Origin: an uncultured bacterium
Lineage (GTDB): Bacteria > Cyanobacteriota > Vampirovibrionia > Gastranaerophilales > Gastranaerophilaceae
Direction: 5' to 3'
Length of the DNA: 14,295 bases
Assembly (NCBI GenBank): GCA_949299435.1
Contig: CASGAK010000044.1
Coordinates: forward strand, 1 to 14,295
Positions 5,854 through 12,890 of the stretch are shown here, piece after piece. The translations under genes were made by a program, and so were the position numbers. The notes under the pieces are model-generated. The model ran no database searches. It worked only from the letters and a program-made list of their open reading frames with translations, and was not told where the DNA came from. The first letter of the stretch is position 1, and each line of letters opens with the position of its first letter.

Positions 5854-8240
5854 TGCTAGAAGATACTGAAAAACTTAAAAAAGCTATTGATGTAGAAATT
5901 AAACACCGCTACATTGATATCCATGGGAAAAATCAGTGTTTTTCAAAATTTATAACAACAGAAGCAAAAAAATACTATAAACTATCAAAAAAAAATCCCA
6001 AATGGGCAGTAATTGCAGAAACATTTGAACATTATCCCTGTGCCTCAGTTCCGGAAAGACGCCGCTCTATTGAACATTTGATAAAAGTTATTAAATCAGA
6101 AATCTCTCAAGAAACAACAATAAAACCGCAAAATGCACTCCCAACCAATAAACCTAAATCACCGTCGCAAACTGATGTAACCTATGTAAAAGGGGTAGGA
6201 CCTAAAGTTGCCTATCAACTTAATAAACTTGGAATTTACACCGCCCAAGACTTAATTTTTTACCTGCCAAGAAAACATATTGATTACTCAAGCAGAACGT
6301 TAATTAAAAACCTACAAGAAGGACAATCCACAACCGTTTTCGGATATATAAAATCAGTTTCTGCATTCAATTCAAAAAATAATCTATCAGTTGTAAAGGT
6401 AAAAATAGCTGATGAAAGCGGATACATTGAATTAGGATTTTTTCAATCAAAAGGAAACAGATTTACCCTTGAACGAACCAAAGCTCAATTTCCCGTAAAT
6501 GCTGGTATTATGGTGTCAGGCACAGTAAAATTAAATAACTATGACCACAAATTAACTTTTGATAAACCCTCATATTCAATTATGACAGGTGAATTTTTAG
6601 AAAACAGCAATTCAAATTTGAATATTGCAAGAATTGTACCAATTTATACCGTATGCGAAAACCTAAATGTTAAAACACTTCGTAAAGCAATTTTTAATGC
6701 AATTCAACTTTATAAAGATTCAATAGAAGACATTTTACCTGAGTATTTAAAAAACAAATATAACTTGCTCGATAAAAAAGCAGCCATAGAACAAATCCAC
6801 TTTCCTGAGAACCAAGAACTATTGGAAAAAGCACGATTTAGTCTTATATTTGAAGAACTTTTTATAATCCAATTAAAAATGGTAAGACTGCGGAATGAAA
6901 ACAATAAACATTCAGCCTTAGCTTTAAAAATCAAACGTGACGGACTAGTTCAAAAATTTATTGACAGCTTACCATTTGAACTAACAGGCGGACAAAAACG
7001 AGCCGTAAATGAAATATTAAATGACTTAAATTCAGAAAAACCCATGGCACGACTTCTACAAGGAGATGTCGGCAGCGGAAAAACGGTGGTCGCATGCATA
7101 ATGCTGCTTGCAGGTGTAGAAAATGGTTATCAAGGAGCATTAATGGCTCCTACAGAAATTTTAGCCCAACAACACTATAATAATCTTATCAACTGGCTGA
7201 CTCCACTAGGATTAAGTGTAGGTTTATTTTTAGGCAGTCAAAGTAAAAAAATTCGCGAAAAATTTCAAACAGACCTTCTCAACGGACAAACAAATATTGC
7301 CGTAGGCACCCATGCACTGATACAAGACACAACAGATTTTAATAACCTGGGAGCAATAGTTGTAGATGAACAACACAGATTCGGTGTAAAACAACGTAAT
7401 ATTCTAAAAAAGAAATCCCAAAACCCGCAAATGCTGACAATGACTGCAACACCTATTCCTCGCACCCTTGCATTAACTGTACATGGTGATTTAGATTTAA
7501 CAATAATAGATGAAATGCCCAAGGGAAGATTACCTATAAAAACATCTCTGACCTCCTCCCATAAATCAGTTTATGATTTAATAAAAAAAGAAATAACCTC
7601 AGGCAGACAAGCCTATATTGTGTATCCCCTGATTGAAGAAAGTGAAACACTCTCAGCAAAAGCCGCAACTATAGAAGCCGAAAAATTACAAAATGAGGTC
7701 TTTCCTGAATATAAAATTGGTCTTTTACATGGGAAACTCAAAAATGATGAAAAAGATCAAGTAATGAAAGATTTTAAGAATAAAAAATATAATATACTTG
7801 TCGCGACGACCGTTGTAGAAGTAGGAGTAGATGTACCCAATGCAACAGTTATGGTAATCGAGAATGCCGAACGATTCGGACTTAGCCAATTACACCAGCT
7901 GAGAGGCCGAGTTGGAAGAAACAGCCTTCAATCCTATTGTATATTGGTAAGCAGTTCACGTTCTCAAGAAACACGTGAAAGATTAGAAATTATGACTCAA
8001 ACAAATGACGGATTTGTAATAGCTGAAAAAGACTTACAACTAAGAGGCCCCGGAGAATTTTTAGGCACAAGACAAAGCGGATTACCCGATTTAATAATTT
8101 CAGATATAGTAAGAGATGCGGAAATTTTGGAAAAAGCCCGTTATGAAGCAATAAACTTCCTTAAAAACCACGATATTAATGATTACCCCAAATTGAACAA
8201 TGCCTCAAGTCTTCAGTTATTCTCCAGCCTGGATATCTAA
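5853..8240 (+). CDS. recG: ATP-dependent DNA helicase RecG with cyanobacterial-type N-terminal extension
   Basis: A 795-residue superfamily 2 helicase that remodels stalled replication forks and branched DNA. It exceeds the roughly 690 residues of E. coli RecG because of about 100 extra N-terminal residues. That part includes VEIKHRYIDIHGKNQCFSKF (residues 12-31), similar to the extra domain of cyanobacterial RecG. The wedge/OB region follows (from about 110, 'YVKGVGPKVAYQLNKLGI'). Helicase motifs are intact: Walker A GDVGSGKT (404-411), DEQH (505-508), TATP (531-534) and QLRGRVGR (682-689). The C-terminal part carries the RecG-typical LRGPGEFLGTRQSG. The start is taken as ATG 5853; the TTG at 5847 would add two residues and has no ribosome binding site. 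It lies 106 bp after the cyclase gene in the same direction, with its own likely promoter. Confidence 0.96.
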   Translation: MLEDTEKLKKAIDVEIKHRYIDIHGKNQCFSKFITTEAKKYYKLSKKNPKWAVIAETFEHYPCASVPERRRSIEHLIKVIKSEISQETTIKPQNALPTNKPKSPSQTDVTYVKGVGPKVAYQLNKLGIYTAQDLIFYLPRKHIDYSSRTLIKNLQEGQSTTVFGYIKSVSAFNSKNNLSVVKVKIADESGYIELGFFQSKGNRFTLERTKAQFPVNAGIMVSGTVKLNNYDHKLTFDKPSYSIMTGEFLENSNSNLNIARIVPIYTVCENLNVKTLRKAIFNAIQLYKDSIEDILPEYLKNKYNLLDKKAAIEQIHFPENQELLEKARFSLIFEELFIIQLKMVRLRNENNKHSALALKIKRDGLVQKFIDSLPFELTGGQKRAVNEILNDLNSEKPMARLLQGDVGSGKTVVACIMLLAGVENGYQGALMAPTEILAQQHYNNLINWLTPLGLSVGLFLGSQSKKIREKFQTDLLNGQTNIAVGTHALIQDTTDFNNLGAIVVDEQHRFGVKQRNILKKKSQNPQMLTMTATPIPRTLALTVHGDLDLTIIDEMPKGRLPIKTSLTSSHKSVYDLIKKEITSGRQAYIVYPLIEESETLSAKAATIEAEKLQNEVFPEYKIGLLHGKLKNDEKDQVMKDFKNKKYNILVATTVVEVGVDVPNATVMVIENAERFGLSQLHQLRGRVGRNSLQSYCILVSSSRSQETRERLEIMTQTNDGFVIAEKDLQLRGPGEFLGTRQSGLPDLIISDIVRDAEILEKARYEAINFLKNHDINDYPKLNNASSLQLFSSLDI

Positions 8241-8282
8241 TTAAAATGAAATAAACAAAGACTTTTTGGGTATATTAAAAAT

Positions 8283-8372
8283 ATAACTTCTATAAATATT
8301 AAGTATTGTAAAATTATTTAATAAACATGCAATATATAAGAAAATATATACTTTATATATATAAGAAGTTAT
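8283..8372 (+). repeat. Spaced 9-bp inverted repeat in the leader before the paralogue pair
   Basis: ATAACTTCT (8283-8291) is the exact inverse of AGAAGTTAT (8364-8372), with 72 very AT-rich bases between. The right arm ends against the Shine-Dalgarno AAAAGGAG (8373-8380). If transcribed, pairing of the arms could influence access to the ribosome binding site. I see no clear terminator for recG in 8241-8386, and no convincing -35/-10 pair. Confidence 0.35.
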
Positions 8373-8386
8373 AAAAGGAGAGTACC
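8350..8386 (+). promoter_or_regulatory. Leader block shared with the gene at 274, including a strong ribosome binding site
   Basis: ACTTTATATA (8350-8359), TATAAAA (8370-8376) and GAGAGTA (8378-8384) repeat the words found at 237-269 in the same order. Here the last part forms a good Shine-Dalgarno, AAGGAGAG, four bases before the ATG at 8387. Confidence 0.5.
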
Positions 8387-9328
8387 ATGTGTGGATACCC
8401 CATAGGAAGACAACCTTTTAGAGCAGGCCAATGGTCAGGATACAGAGGCAGCGGCTCAATAAATATCTACCATAAAGAAGTGCACAACAATTATGGTGGA
8501 GCGATGTTTCCTATGATGAATTATGGTAATTGGGGATATTATAATCCAGGACTTACCTCAGGTGAAAAATGGATGCTCGCACTAGGCGGAATAGGAACAA
8601 TAGGTGGAGCTATTTTAGGTGCAATTTTTGGCGGAAATGAAGAAGCTAAAGTTCAAAATGATGAAAAACCTGTTACTCAAAATGATGATGCTTTTCAAGC
8701 ACAATTAGATAATTTGGAAGAAAAAATTGATACACTAAACGAAAAAATCGAAACTATAGAAGATGAAAATGAAAAACTAAGAAAACAAAATCCGAGAATG
8801 CAATCTCAAGCTGATGAAATTGCAGCAAGAAAACGTGCAGCTATGGAGTATACAGTAGGTGCAGAAGAAGTTAAAACACAGCTTACGACACCATTTAATG
8901 TTACAGCTAAGAAAAAAGAAAACGGAAAATACGAAGGACACACAGGATTTAATATAGTTGCAGGCATGTATAAAGCAGAAGACGGACATACCTTAACAAA
9001 TAGTGAAATTAAAGAAATAGCAAATAAAATATTTGAAGGAAAAGCACTAAAAGTTGGAGAAATTCAGCTTCCAAACAAAATTAAAATAGGCAATATTAAT
9101 TATACAATCAAACCCCAAAATGAACAAAATGTAAAAACAGTCGAATATACACTTGCAAAACATGAAGTATACCAAAGCGGAGCCCAACAGCAAGGCAGCT
9201 ATTGGATTGGCACACTCAATGGAGAACCATTACCAAATGGAACACACTATGAAACAGAACAAGATGCAATAGACGCAGCTAAAGCTGTAGCAGAACAACA
9301 AAAAGCTGAAAATGAAAAAGAAGAATAG
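8387..9328 (+). CDS. Glycine-zipper/coiled-coil protein, first of a paralogous pair (unrecognised family)
   Basis: A 313-residue protein of no family I recognise. Order of parts: a short N-terminus with INIYHKEVHNNYG (25-37); a Gly/Met/Asn/Tyr stretch; a conserved segment at 50-83 (GYYNPGLTSGEKWML then a Gly-rich hydrophobic helix); an acidic linker; a predicted coiled coil (about 101-136, Leu/Ile at heptad spacing); and a C-terminal region (155-305) that looks like small beta/alpha modules. In the helix, G70, G74, G78 and G82 fall every fourth residue, a glycine zipper able to pack membrane helices or form oligomers. No cleavable signal peptide is seen. The strong Shine-Dalgarno supports the ATG. 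The next gene, 24 bp downstream, is a paralogue, so they are probably an operon. A membrane-linked or surface role is inference only. Confidence 0.85.
   Translation: MCGYPIGRQPFRAGQWSGYRGSGSINIYHKEVHNNYGGAMFPMMNYGNWGYYNPGLTSGEKWMLALGGIGTIGGAILGAIFGGNEEAKVQNDEKPVTQNDDAFQAQLDNLEEKIDTLNEKIETIEDENEKLRKQNPRMQSQADEIAARKRAAMEYTVGAEEVKTQLTTPFNVTAKKKENGKYEGHTGFNIVAGMYKAEDGHTLTNSEIKEIANKIFEGKALKVGEIQLPNKIKIGNINYTIKPQNEQNVKTVEYTLAKHEVYQSGAQQQGSYWIGTLNGEPLPNGTHYETEQDAIDAAKAVAEQQKAENEKEE
8534..8635 (+). repeat. Copy 1 of the GYY[ND]PGLT-GEKWML glycine-zipper segment
   Basis: These 34 codons match those at 9572-9673 at 25 of 34 residues, including a 17-base identical run (8561-8577 and 9599-9615). The similarity covers the motif and the small-xxx-small hydrophobic helix. 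It drops sharply on both sides, so this segment is the conserved core of the paralogous pair. Confidence 0.85.
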
Positions 9329-9352
9329 CAGATAACCTCAGGAGATACACAA

Positions 9353-10156
9353 ATGTCATGGATGGTTGGTCGAAACCACTATACAGTACCAGTCGGAAGA
9401 TTAGATTTAGGCAGAAAACCTAACATCAATATCCACACCGAAAAAATATATAACAACTATGGCTCAGGCTATAGCCCGATGCCTTTTGGCATGTATGGCG
9501 GCGGTTTTGGCTATGGTTATAATACAATGCCATTTGGTATGTACGGTGGATTTGACTACGGTGCAGGTTTTGGATATTACGATCCAGGGCTTACAAAAGG
9601 TGAAAAATGGATGCTTGGTCTTGGTGGTGTAGCAACAATCGGCGGAGCTATTTTGAGTGCATTTACTGGTCAAACTAAAACCCCTGAGCTTGAAGAAACA
9701 GCTTCTAATATAGAACTTACAGAAAAACAAGAAGCACAGTTGGCTGAAATTAAAAAGAAACAAGAAGCAGCAACTGCAAGGTATGAGAAATTACTGGCTG
9801 AAAACAAAGAATTAAAAGAACGTGCAGCACTTTACAGTGAAGGTATTGAGAAAAATGACGATGGCACATATACAGCAAGTATTAAAGATGTTTTTGGCCA
9901 AACACAGACAATAAAAGCAAGTTCTCTTGAAGATATCAGAGAAGCAAAAAAAGAAAAAGAAGAAGAAATAAGCAAACAAAAAGAGTTTTGTGCTTCAAAT
10001 GAAATAAAAGTCGGATCAAACGGAGAATTTAGTAAAACAGTTAAAACAAGCAGCGGAGAAGAAAAAATCTTTACAGCAAAGACTCCCGAAGAAGTCTTGC
10101 AACAAATAGAGGCTGCCAAATCCGATCCCAGCTATGATGGCAATTACTTAGCTTAA
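9353..10156 (+). CDS. Glycine-zipper/coiled-coil protein, second of a paralogous pair (unrecognised family)
   Basis: A 267-residue paralogue of the preceding gene. It shares INIHTEKIYNNYG at the same residues (25-37) and the segment GYYDPGLTKGEKWML plus a small-residue helix at 74-107; here A94, G98, S102 and G106 keep the four-residue zipper spacing. Between them is a Gly/Tyr/Met-rich insert with MPFGMYGG twice (43-50 and 59-66). A charged coiled coil follows (about 115-160). The C-terminus holds two similar modules (about 168-201 and 221-256), each with N-x-G-[TE]-[YF], strands, then an acidic helix. No signal peptide is seen. AGGAGA sits 7 nt before the ATG, and the gap to the upstream gene is 24 bp. 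A terminator lies downstream at 10242-10286. Function unknown; a scaffold-like membrane or surface protein would fit the architecture. Confidence 0.85.
   Translation: MSWMVGRNHYTVPVGRLDLGRKPNINIHTEKIYNNYGSGYSPMPFGMYGGGFGYGYNTMPFGMYGGFDYGAGFGYYDPGLTKGEKWMLGLGGVATIGGAILSAFTGQTKTPELEETASNIELTEKQEAQLAEIKKKQEAATARYEKLLAENKELKERAALYSEGIEKNDDGTYTASIKDVFGQTQTIKASSLEDIREAKKEKEEEISKQKEFCASNEIKVGSNGEFSKTVKTSSGEEKIFTAKTPEEVLQQIEAAKSDPSYDGNYLA
9479..9550 (+). repeat. Direct repeat encoding MPFGMYGG twice
   Basis: Two 24-base units at 9479-9502 and 9527-9550, 48 bases apart, encode the same eight residues. They differ at five bases, all third codon positions and all synonymous. The peptide repeat has therefore been kept while the DNA has drifted. 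Confidence 0.9.
9572..9673 (+). repeat. Copy 2 of the GYY[ND]PGLT-GEKWML glycine-zipper segment
   Basis: Partner of 8534-8635 (25 of 34 residues identical). The zipper glycines are partly replaced by other small residues (A94 and S102), as expected for a tolerant helix-packing face. Confidence 0.85.
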
Positions 10157-10209
10157 TTTTATAAAAACTATATAATCATTGAGTAAAAAATTTGTAACAT
10201 AAATATCTG

Positions 10210-10244
10210 AAAGGTTTGCAAGATAGTATAAAAACCTTTATAAT
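10210..10244 (+). promoter_or_regulatory. Near-consensus promoter of rpiB-rsfS within an inverted repeat
   Basis: TTGCAA (10216-10221), exactly 17 nt, then a perfect TATAAT (10239-10244) is the best sigma-70 promoter in the window. Transcription should start near 10251, about 54 nt before the rpiB ATG. The inverted repeat AAAGGTTT (10210-10217) / AAACCTTT (10232-10239) overlaps both hexamers and could be an operator. Confidence 0.7.
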
Positions 10245-10286
10245 AAGAACATAGAATAAATAAGTACAAGTGTTCTTATTTTTTTT
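10242..10286 (+). terminator. Intrinsic terminator of the paralogue pair, its left arm overlapping the rpiB -10
   Basis: AATAAGAACA (10242-10251) pairs perfectly with TGTTCTTATT (10271-10280) across a 19-nt loop, and six more T follow. Transcripts arriving from 9353-10156 would carry both arms and could terminate. Transcripts from the promoter at 10216-10244 start at about 10251 and lack the left arm, so they would escape. Confidence 0.65.
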
Positions 10287-10304
10287 AATGAAAGAGGTGT
10301 TTAT

Positions 10305-10739
10305 ATGGAAGATTTAAAAGTTGCAATCGGCTCAGACCATGGGGGATATGAATATAAAGAGAAAATAATAGATTACCTAAAAGCAAGGAATATTCCCTAT
10401 GTAGATTTAGGAACACATACAAAAGAAGCATGTGATTACCCTGAAATTGCAAGAGCAGTCTGTGAAAGAGTTATATCAGGCAAATCAAATCGCGGAATTT
10501 TAGTCTGCGGCACAGGAATAGGTATGTCTATTGCTGCAAATAAAGTCCGCGGCATTAGAGCAGCTCTTTGCGGAGATACATATTCTGCAAGAGTATCAAG
10601 GGCTCATAATAATGCAAATATTCTTTGTCTAGGTGAACGTGTAATAGGTGAACACCTAGCTTTAGATATAGTTGATATTTGGTTAAAAACAGGGTTTGAA
10701 GGCGGAAGACACAAACGCCGAGTAGATTTAATAGAATAG
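10305..10739 (+). CDS. rpiB: Ribose 5-phosphate isomerase B
   Basis: A 144-residue RpiB/LacA/LacB-family isomerase interconverting ribose 5-phosphate and ribulose 5-phosphate in the non-oxidative pentose phosphate pathway, in the cytoplasm. Signatures are the N-terminal GSDHGG (9-14; D11, H12), catalytic Cys68 in VCGTGIGMSI, the His of SRAHNNANILCLG (H101), and the C-terminal phosphate-binding GGRHKRRV (133-140). Length is typical. GAGGT sits 7 nt before the ATG. It has its own strong promoter and is followed after 11 nt by rsfS. The window also holds keto-deoxy sugar acid genes, but they form a separate transcript. Confidence 0.96.
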   Translation: MEDLKVAIGSDHGGYEYKEKIIDYLKARNIPYVDLGTHTKEACDYPEIARAVCERVISGKSNRGILVCGTGIGMSIAANKVRGIRAALCGDTYSARVSRAHNNANILCLGERVIGEHLALDIVDIWLKTGFEGGRHKRRVDLIE

Positions 10740-10750
10740 GACGTATAAAA

Positions 10751-11149
10751 TTGGAACAACTAGATTCACATAAACTTGCTTGCATTATTGCCGGAATGCT
10801 AGATGACAAGCTAGGAAAAAATATTTCAATATTAAACATAAGCCATGTATCATCTTTAGCTGATTATTTTGTAATAGTCACAGGGGATTCCACTCCACAT
10901 GTAAAGGCATTGATGGAAACAGTCAAAGATCGTACAAAAAAAGAACTAAACAGACCACCTCTAAGGTTTGAAAATGATGTCAAAAACAGATGGAACTTAC
11001 TGGATTACGGAGATGTTGTAGTACATATTCTACATAAAGATGAGCGAGAAACTTATGCTATAGAAAAATTTTGGAATAACGCATTCAGTATTCCTGAAGA
11101 TGAATGGAGAGCAAACTCTAAAGAGTTTTCTAAGTACAATAAAAATTAA
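10751..11149 (+). CDS. rsfS: Ribosomal silencing factor RsfS (TTG start)
   Basis: A 132-residue RsfS/Iojap protein, which binds ribosomal protein uL14 on the large subunit and blocks subunit joining when nutrients are scarce. Conserved stretches are LADYFVIVTGDSTPHV (36-51) and WNLLDYGDVVVHILHKDERE (81-100), then YAIEKFW (102-108). A 24-residue tail follows the domain. The start is TTG at 10751, chosen because it keeps the N-terminal helix of the family intact and has AGGA at 10737-10740 as ribosome binding site. The first in-frame ATG (10796) would remove that helix. The Shine-Dalgarno overlaps the rpiB stop, so translational coupling is likely. Confidence 0.94.
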   Translation: MEQLDSHKLACIIAGMLDDKLGKNISILNISHVSSLADYFVIVTGDSTPHVKALMETVKDRTKKELNRPPLRFENDVKNRWNLLDYGDVVVHILHKDERETYAIEKFWNNAFSIPEDEWRANSKEFSKYNKN

Positions 11150-11154
11150 AGTGC

Positions 11155-11181
11155 TAACGGGTATGAAATTCATGCCCGTTA
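11155..11181 (+). terminator. Hairpin after rsfS, probable terminator
   Basis: TAACGGGTATG (11155-11165) pairs with CATGCCCGTTA (11171-11181), ten Watson-Crick pairs and one T-G pair around the loop AAATT. It starts six bases after the rsfS stop. The following sequence, CATTTCTAAATATTTTT, is T-rich but has no immediate T run, so termination may be incomplete. Confidence 0.6.
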
Positions 11182-11196
11182 CATTTCTAAATATTT

Positions 11197-11232
11197 TTGC
11201 AAAATTACAGTTATAGGTTAAAATATAAGACA
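11197..11232 (+). promoter_or_regulatory. Promoter of the TPR gene, placed for a leaderless mRNA
   Basis: TTGCAA (11197-11202), 16 nt and TAAAAT (11219-11224) form a near-consensus promoter. The ATG at 11232 follows the -10 by seven bases, so transcription would start at about the start codon. No Shine-Dalgarno is visible in the short stretch between. The same arrangement is seen at recG. Confidence 0.55.
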
Positions 11233-12308
11233 TGGAAGATATAAAGAAAAAAGAATTAGACAGACAAATAGAAGATGCTATTCTAGCAATGGCAAAAGAG
11301 CCGCAAAATATTGAGTTGTACCACAGACTTTCTAAACTGTACTTGGAACAGCAAGATTATGATAAAGTTATGTCGGTATTAGAAAGTCTTTTAGCGATAT
11401 CACCGAATGATGTCGAAGCATTAATCGGAATGGGCACAATGTGGTTCTATGAAAGGGATTTCAGAAAATCACTTTCTTATTACAACAAAGCTCTAGAGCT
11501 GAATCCGAAAAATTATATTATTTATTATAACATTGGTAATGTATTTGCGGAGTGGAAGAATTTTTCAAAAGCTTTGTTCTATTACAACAGAGCGATAGAT
11601 TTATGTTCTTCAAATCCTGAAATTTATAATGCGATTGCACTTTTATACCAAGACTTTGAAGAATACGTAGAAGCAAGAGCATATTATGAAAAGGCTCTTT
11701 CACTGGATCCTGAAAATATTACCGCTTTAGTGGATATGGGAAATGTTTGTTTCAAATTATTTGACTATGAAACAGCATTAGTATTGTATAAAAAAGTTTT
11801 TGCATTAAACCCTGATAACAAAATAGTGGCTATTTGCATAGGAAATACTCTTACGCTTATGAAAGAGCGTGAAAAGGCATATAATTACTTTGAAAAAGCT
11901 CTCAAAATGGAAGGGGATAACTATAAAGCATATATTTGCTATTCAATAGCACTGTCAGAATTTAAAGAAAATGATATAGCAATTGAAATGTATAAAAGAG
12001 CTATTAACGCAAATCCGAAAGAAATTAATGCATACCTGCTTTTGGCAAATCTATATACAAACCTTAACAGACTTGATGATGCTATGGATTTATATAAACA
12101 AGCTCTTAAAGTTTCACACAATGATGCTCAGACATATATGCTAATGGGTAATGCTCACTATTTGAAAAACGAAATTGAAAAATCAATAGCTTCATATCGT
12201 GCAGCGATAAAAATTGAGCCTGACAATGATGAGCATAAACTTGTATATATTCAAGTATTAGATGAATACATTGACAAAAAGCGTAATGGCGAGCTGGAAA
12301 GTGCATAA
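11232..12308 (+). CDS. Tetratricopeptide repeat protein
   Basis: A 358-residue protein made almost wholly of nine tandem TPR units of about 34 residues (roughly 26-340). The start of each unit can be followed through the P-x-[ND] turns (SPND, NPKN, DPEN, NPDN, NPKE, EPDN) and the Y-x-A-L type packing residues. Such arrays form a superhelix that binds other proteins. No enzymatic domain, signal peptide or membrane helix is seen, so it should be cytoplasmic. The gene has its own promoter. Two bases after its stop begins the Tic20-like membrane protein gene, so the two are almost certainly co-transcribed and may act together at the membrane. TPR alone does not define a function. Confidence 0.9.
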   Translation: MEDIKKKELDRQIEDAILAMAKEPQNIELYHRLSKLYLEQQDYDKVMSVLESLLAISPNDVEALIGMGTMWFYERDFRKSLSYYNKALELNPKNYIIYYNIGNVFAEWKNFSKALFYYNRAIDLCSSNPEIYNAIALLYQDFEEYVEARAYYEKALSLDPENITALVDMGNVCFKLFDYETALVLYKKVFALNPDNKIVAICIGNTLTLMKEREKAYNYFEKALKMEGDNYKAYICYSIALSEFKENDIAIEMYKRAINANPKEINAYLLLANLYTNLNRLDDAMDLYKQALKVSHNDAQTYMLMGNAHYLKNEIEKSIASYRAAIKIEPDNDEHKLVYIQVLDEYIDKKRNGELESA

Positions 12309-12310
12309 AG

Positions 12311-12724
12311 ATGTATCATGAGAATCATAAACCCTGTTTAATTGAACGTGTAGTAGCAGCTCTAAGCTATTTAACAATGGGGTTTGTCGGGTTTATTTTT
12401 CTTATAATTACACTAATCAGAAGAACTTACCCTACTGATTTTCTTAAATACCACATTTTTCAGTCAATATTTATATCAATAGGATATGTACTGCTATGTC
12501 TTGTATTAGGGTTTATTCTCAACCTTTTAAGTTTTATTCCGCTGATTAATATTTTAGCCGCTCAAATTGCGTTATTTTTTAATTCCCCTTTTATTTTCGG
12601 ATATTCGATTATCCAAACAGCCATTTATATTTTGCTTTTTTATTTAGCTATTACCTCATTTATGGGATTGTACAGCAGAATTCCTTGGGTATCTGAAATA
12701 ATAGACCAAAATATCAGACCATAA
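12311..12724 (+). CDS. Four-helix membrane protein, Tic20-like
   Basis: A 137-residue integral membrane protein with four hydrophobic segments (about 13-37, 48-70, 72-90 and 94-119). The pattern IERVVAALSYL before helix 1 and FLKYHIFQSIFISI at the start of helix 2 resembles cyanobacterial Tic20-family proteins (typically RxxAALxYL and FVRFxxxQAILLDI). In plastids the family takes part in the inner-membrane protein import machinery; the bacterial role is unsettled. DUF4870-type proteins have a similar pattern and are the main alternative. The start lies 2 nt after the TPR gene stop; the Shine-Dalgarno is weak (GGAAAG inside the upstream gene), which favours translational coupling. Family assignment rests on motif memory only. 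Confidence 0.75.
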   Translation: MYHENHKPCLIERVVAALSYLTMGFVGFIFLIITLIRRTYPTDFLKYHIFQSIFISIGYVLLCLVLGFILNLLSFIPLINILAAQIALFFNSPFIFGYSIIQTAIYILLFYLAITSFMGLYSRIPWVSEIIDQNIRP

Positions 12725-12747
12725 GTTTTCTGTGGCTATACAAAAAA

Positions 12748-12772
12748 TTAACCAATTTGTACAAAGTGTTAA
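12748..12772. repeat. Imperfect palindrome after the Tic20-like gene
   Basis: TTAACCAATTTGT (12748-12760) and ACAAAGTGTTAA (12761-12772) form an imperfect palindrome around the perfect core TTTGTACAAA (12756-12765). No T run follows, so it is a poor terminator. It could be a protein-binding site. I see nothing else in 12773-12804. Confidence 0.3.
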
Positions 12773-12804
12773 ATTAAGCTCCGTCAATCCCTGATTTACT
12801 AAAA

Positions 12805-12836
12805 TAAAGAAAACCCTGCTAAGGTAATAAGCAGGG
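12805..12836 (-). terminator. Intrinsic terminator of the NAGPA-domain gene
   Basis: Read on the minus strand, CCCTGCT (12836-12830) pairs with AGCAGGG (12820-12814) around TATTACCTT, and TTTTCTTTATTTT follows. It lies 55 bases beyond the stop codon at 12891. On the plus strand no T run follows, so it serves the minus-strand gene. Confidence 0.8.
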
Positions 12837-12890
12837 AGGTGCTGGTTGAGTAAGAACTATAACTTATATAAGAGCATAGGTATAAAATTA

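Noticed and set aside
9479..9550. CRISPR-like or satellite repeat
   Set aside because: There are just two units, they lie in frame inside a coding region, and they differ only at synonymous positions.
9464..10119. Two minus-strand open frames inside the second paralogue (9464-9763 and 9832-10119)
   Set aside because: Both are antisense to a well-supported gene, have odd Cys/Phe/Ser-rich composition, and lack ribosome binding sites that I could see.
10555..10839. Minus-strand open frame across rpiB and rsfS
   Set aside because: It lies antisense to two clear conserved genes and shows no recognisable motif.
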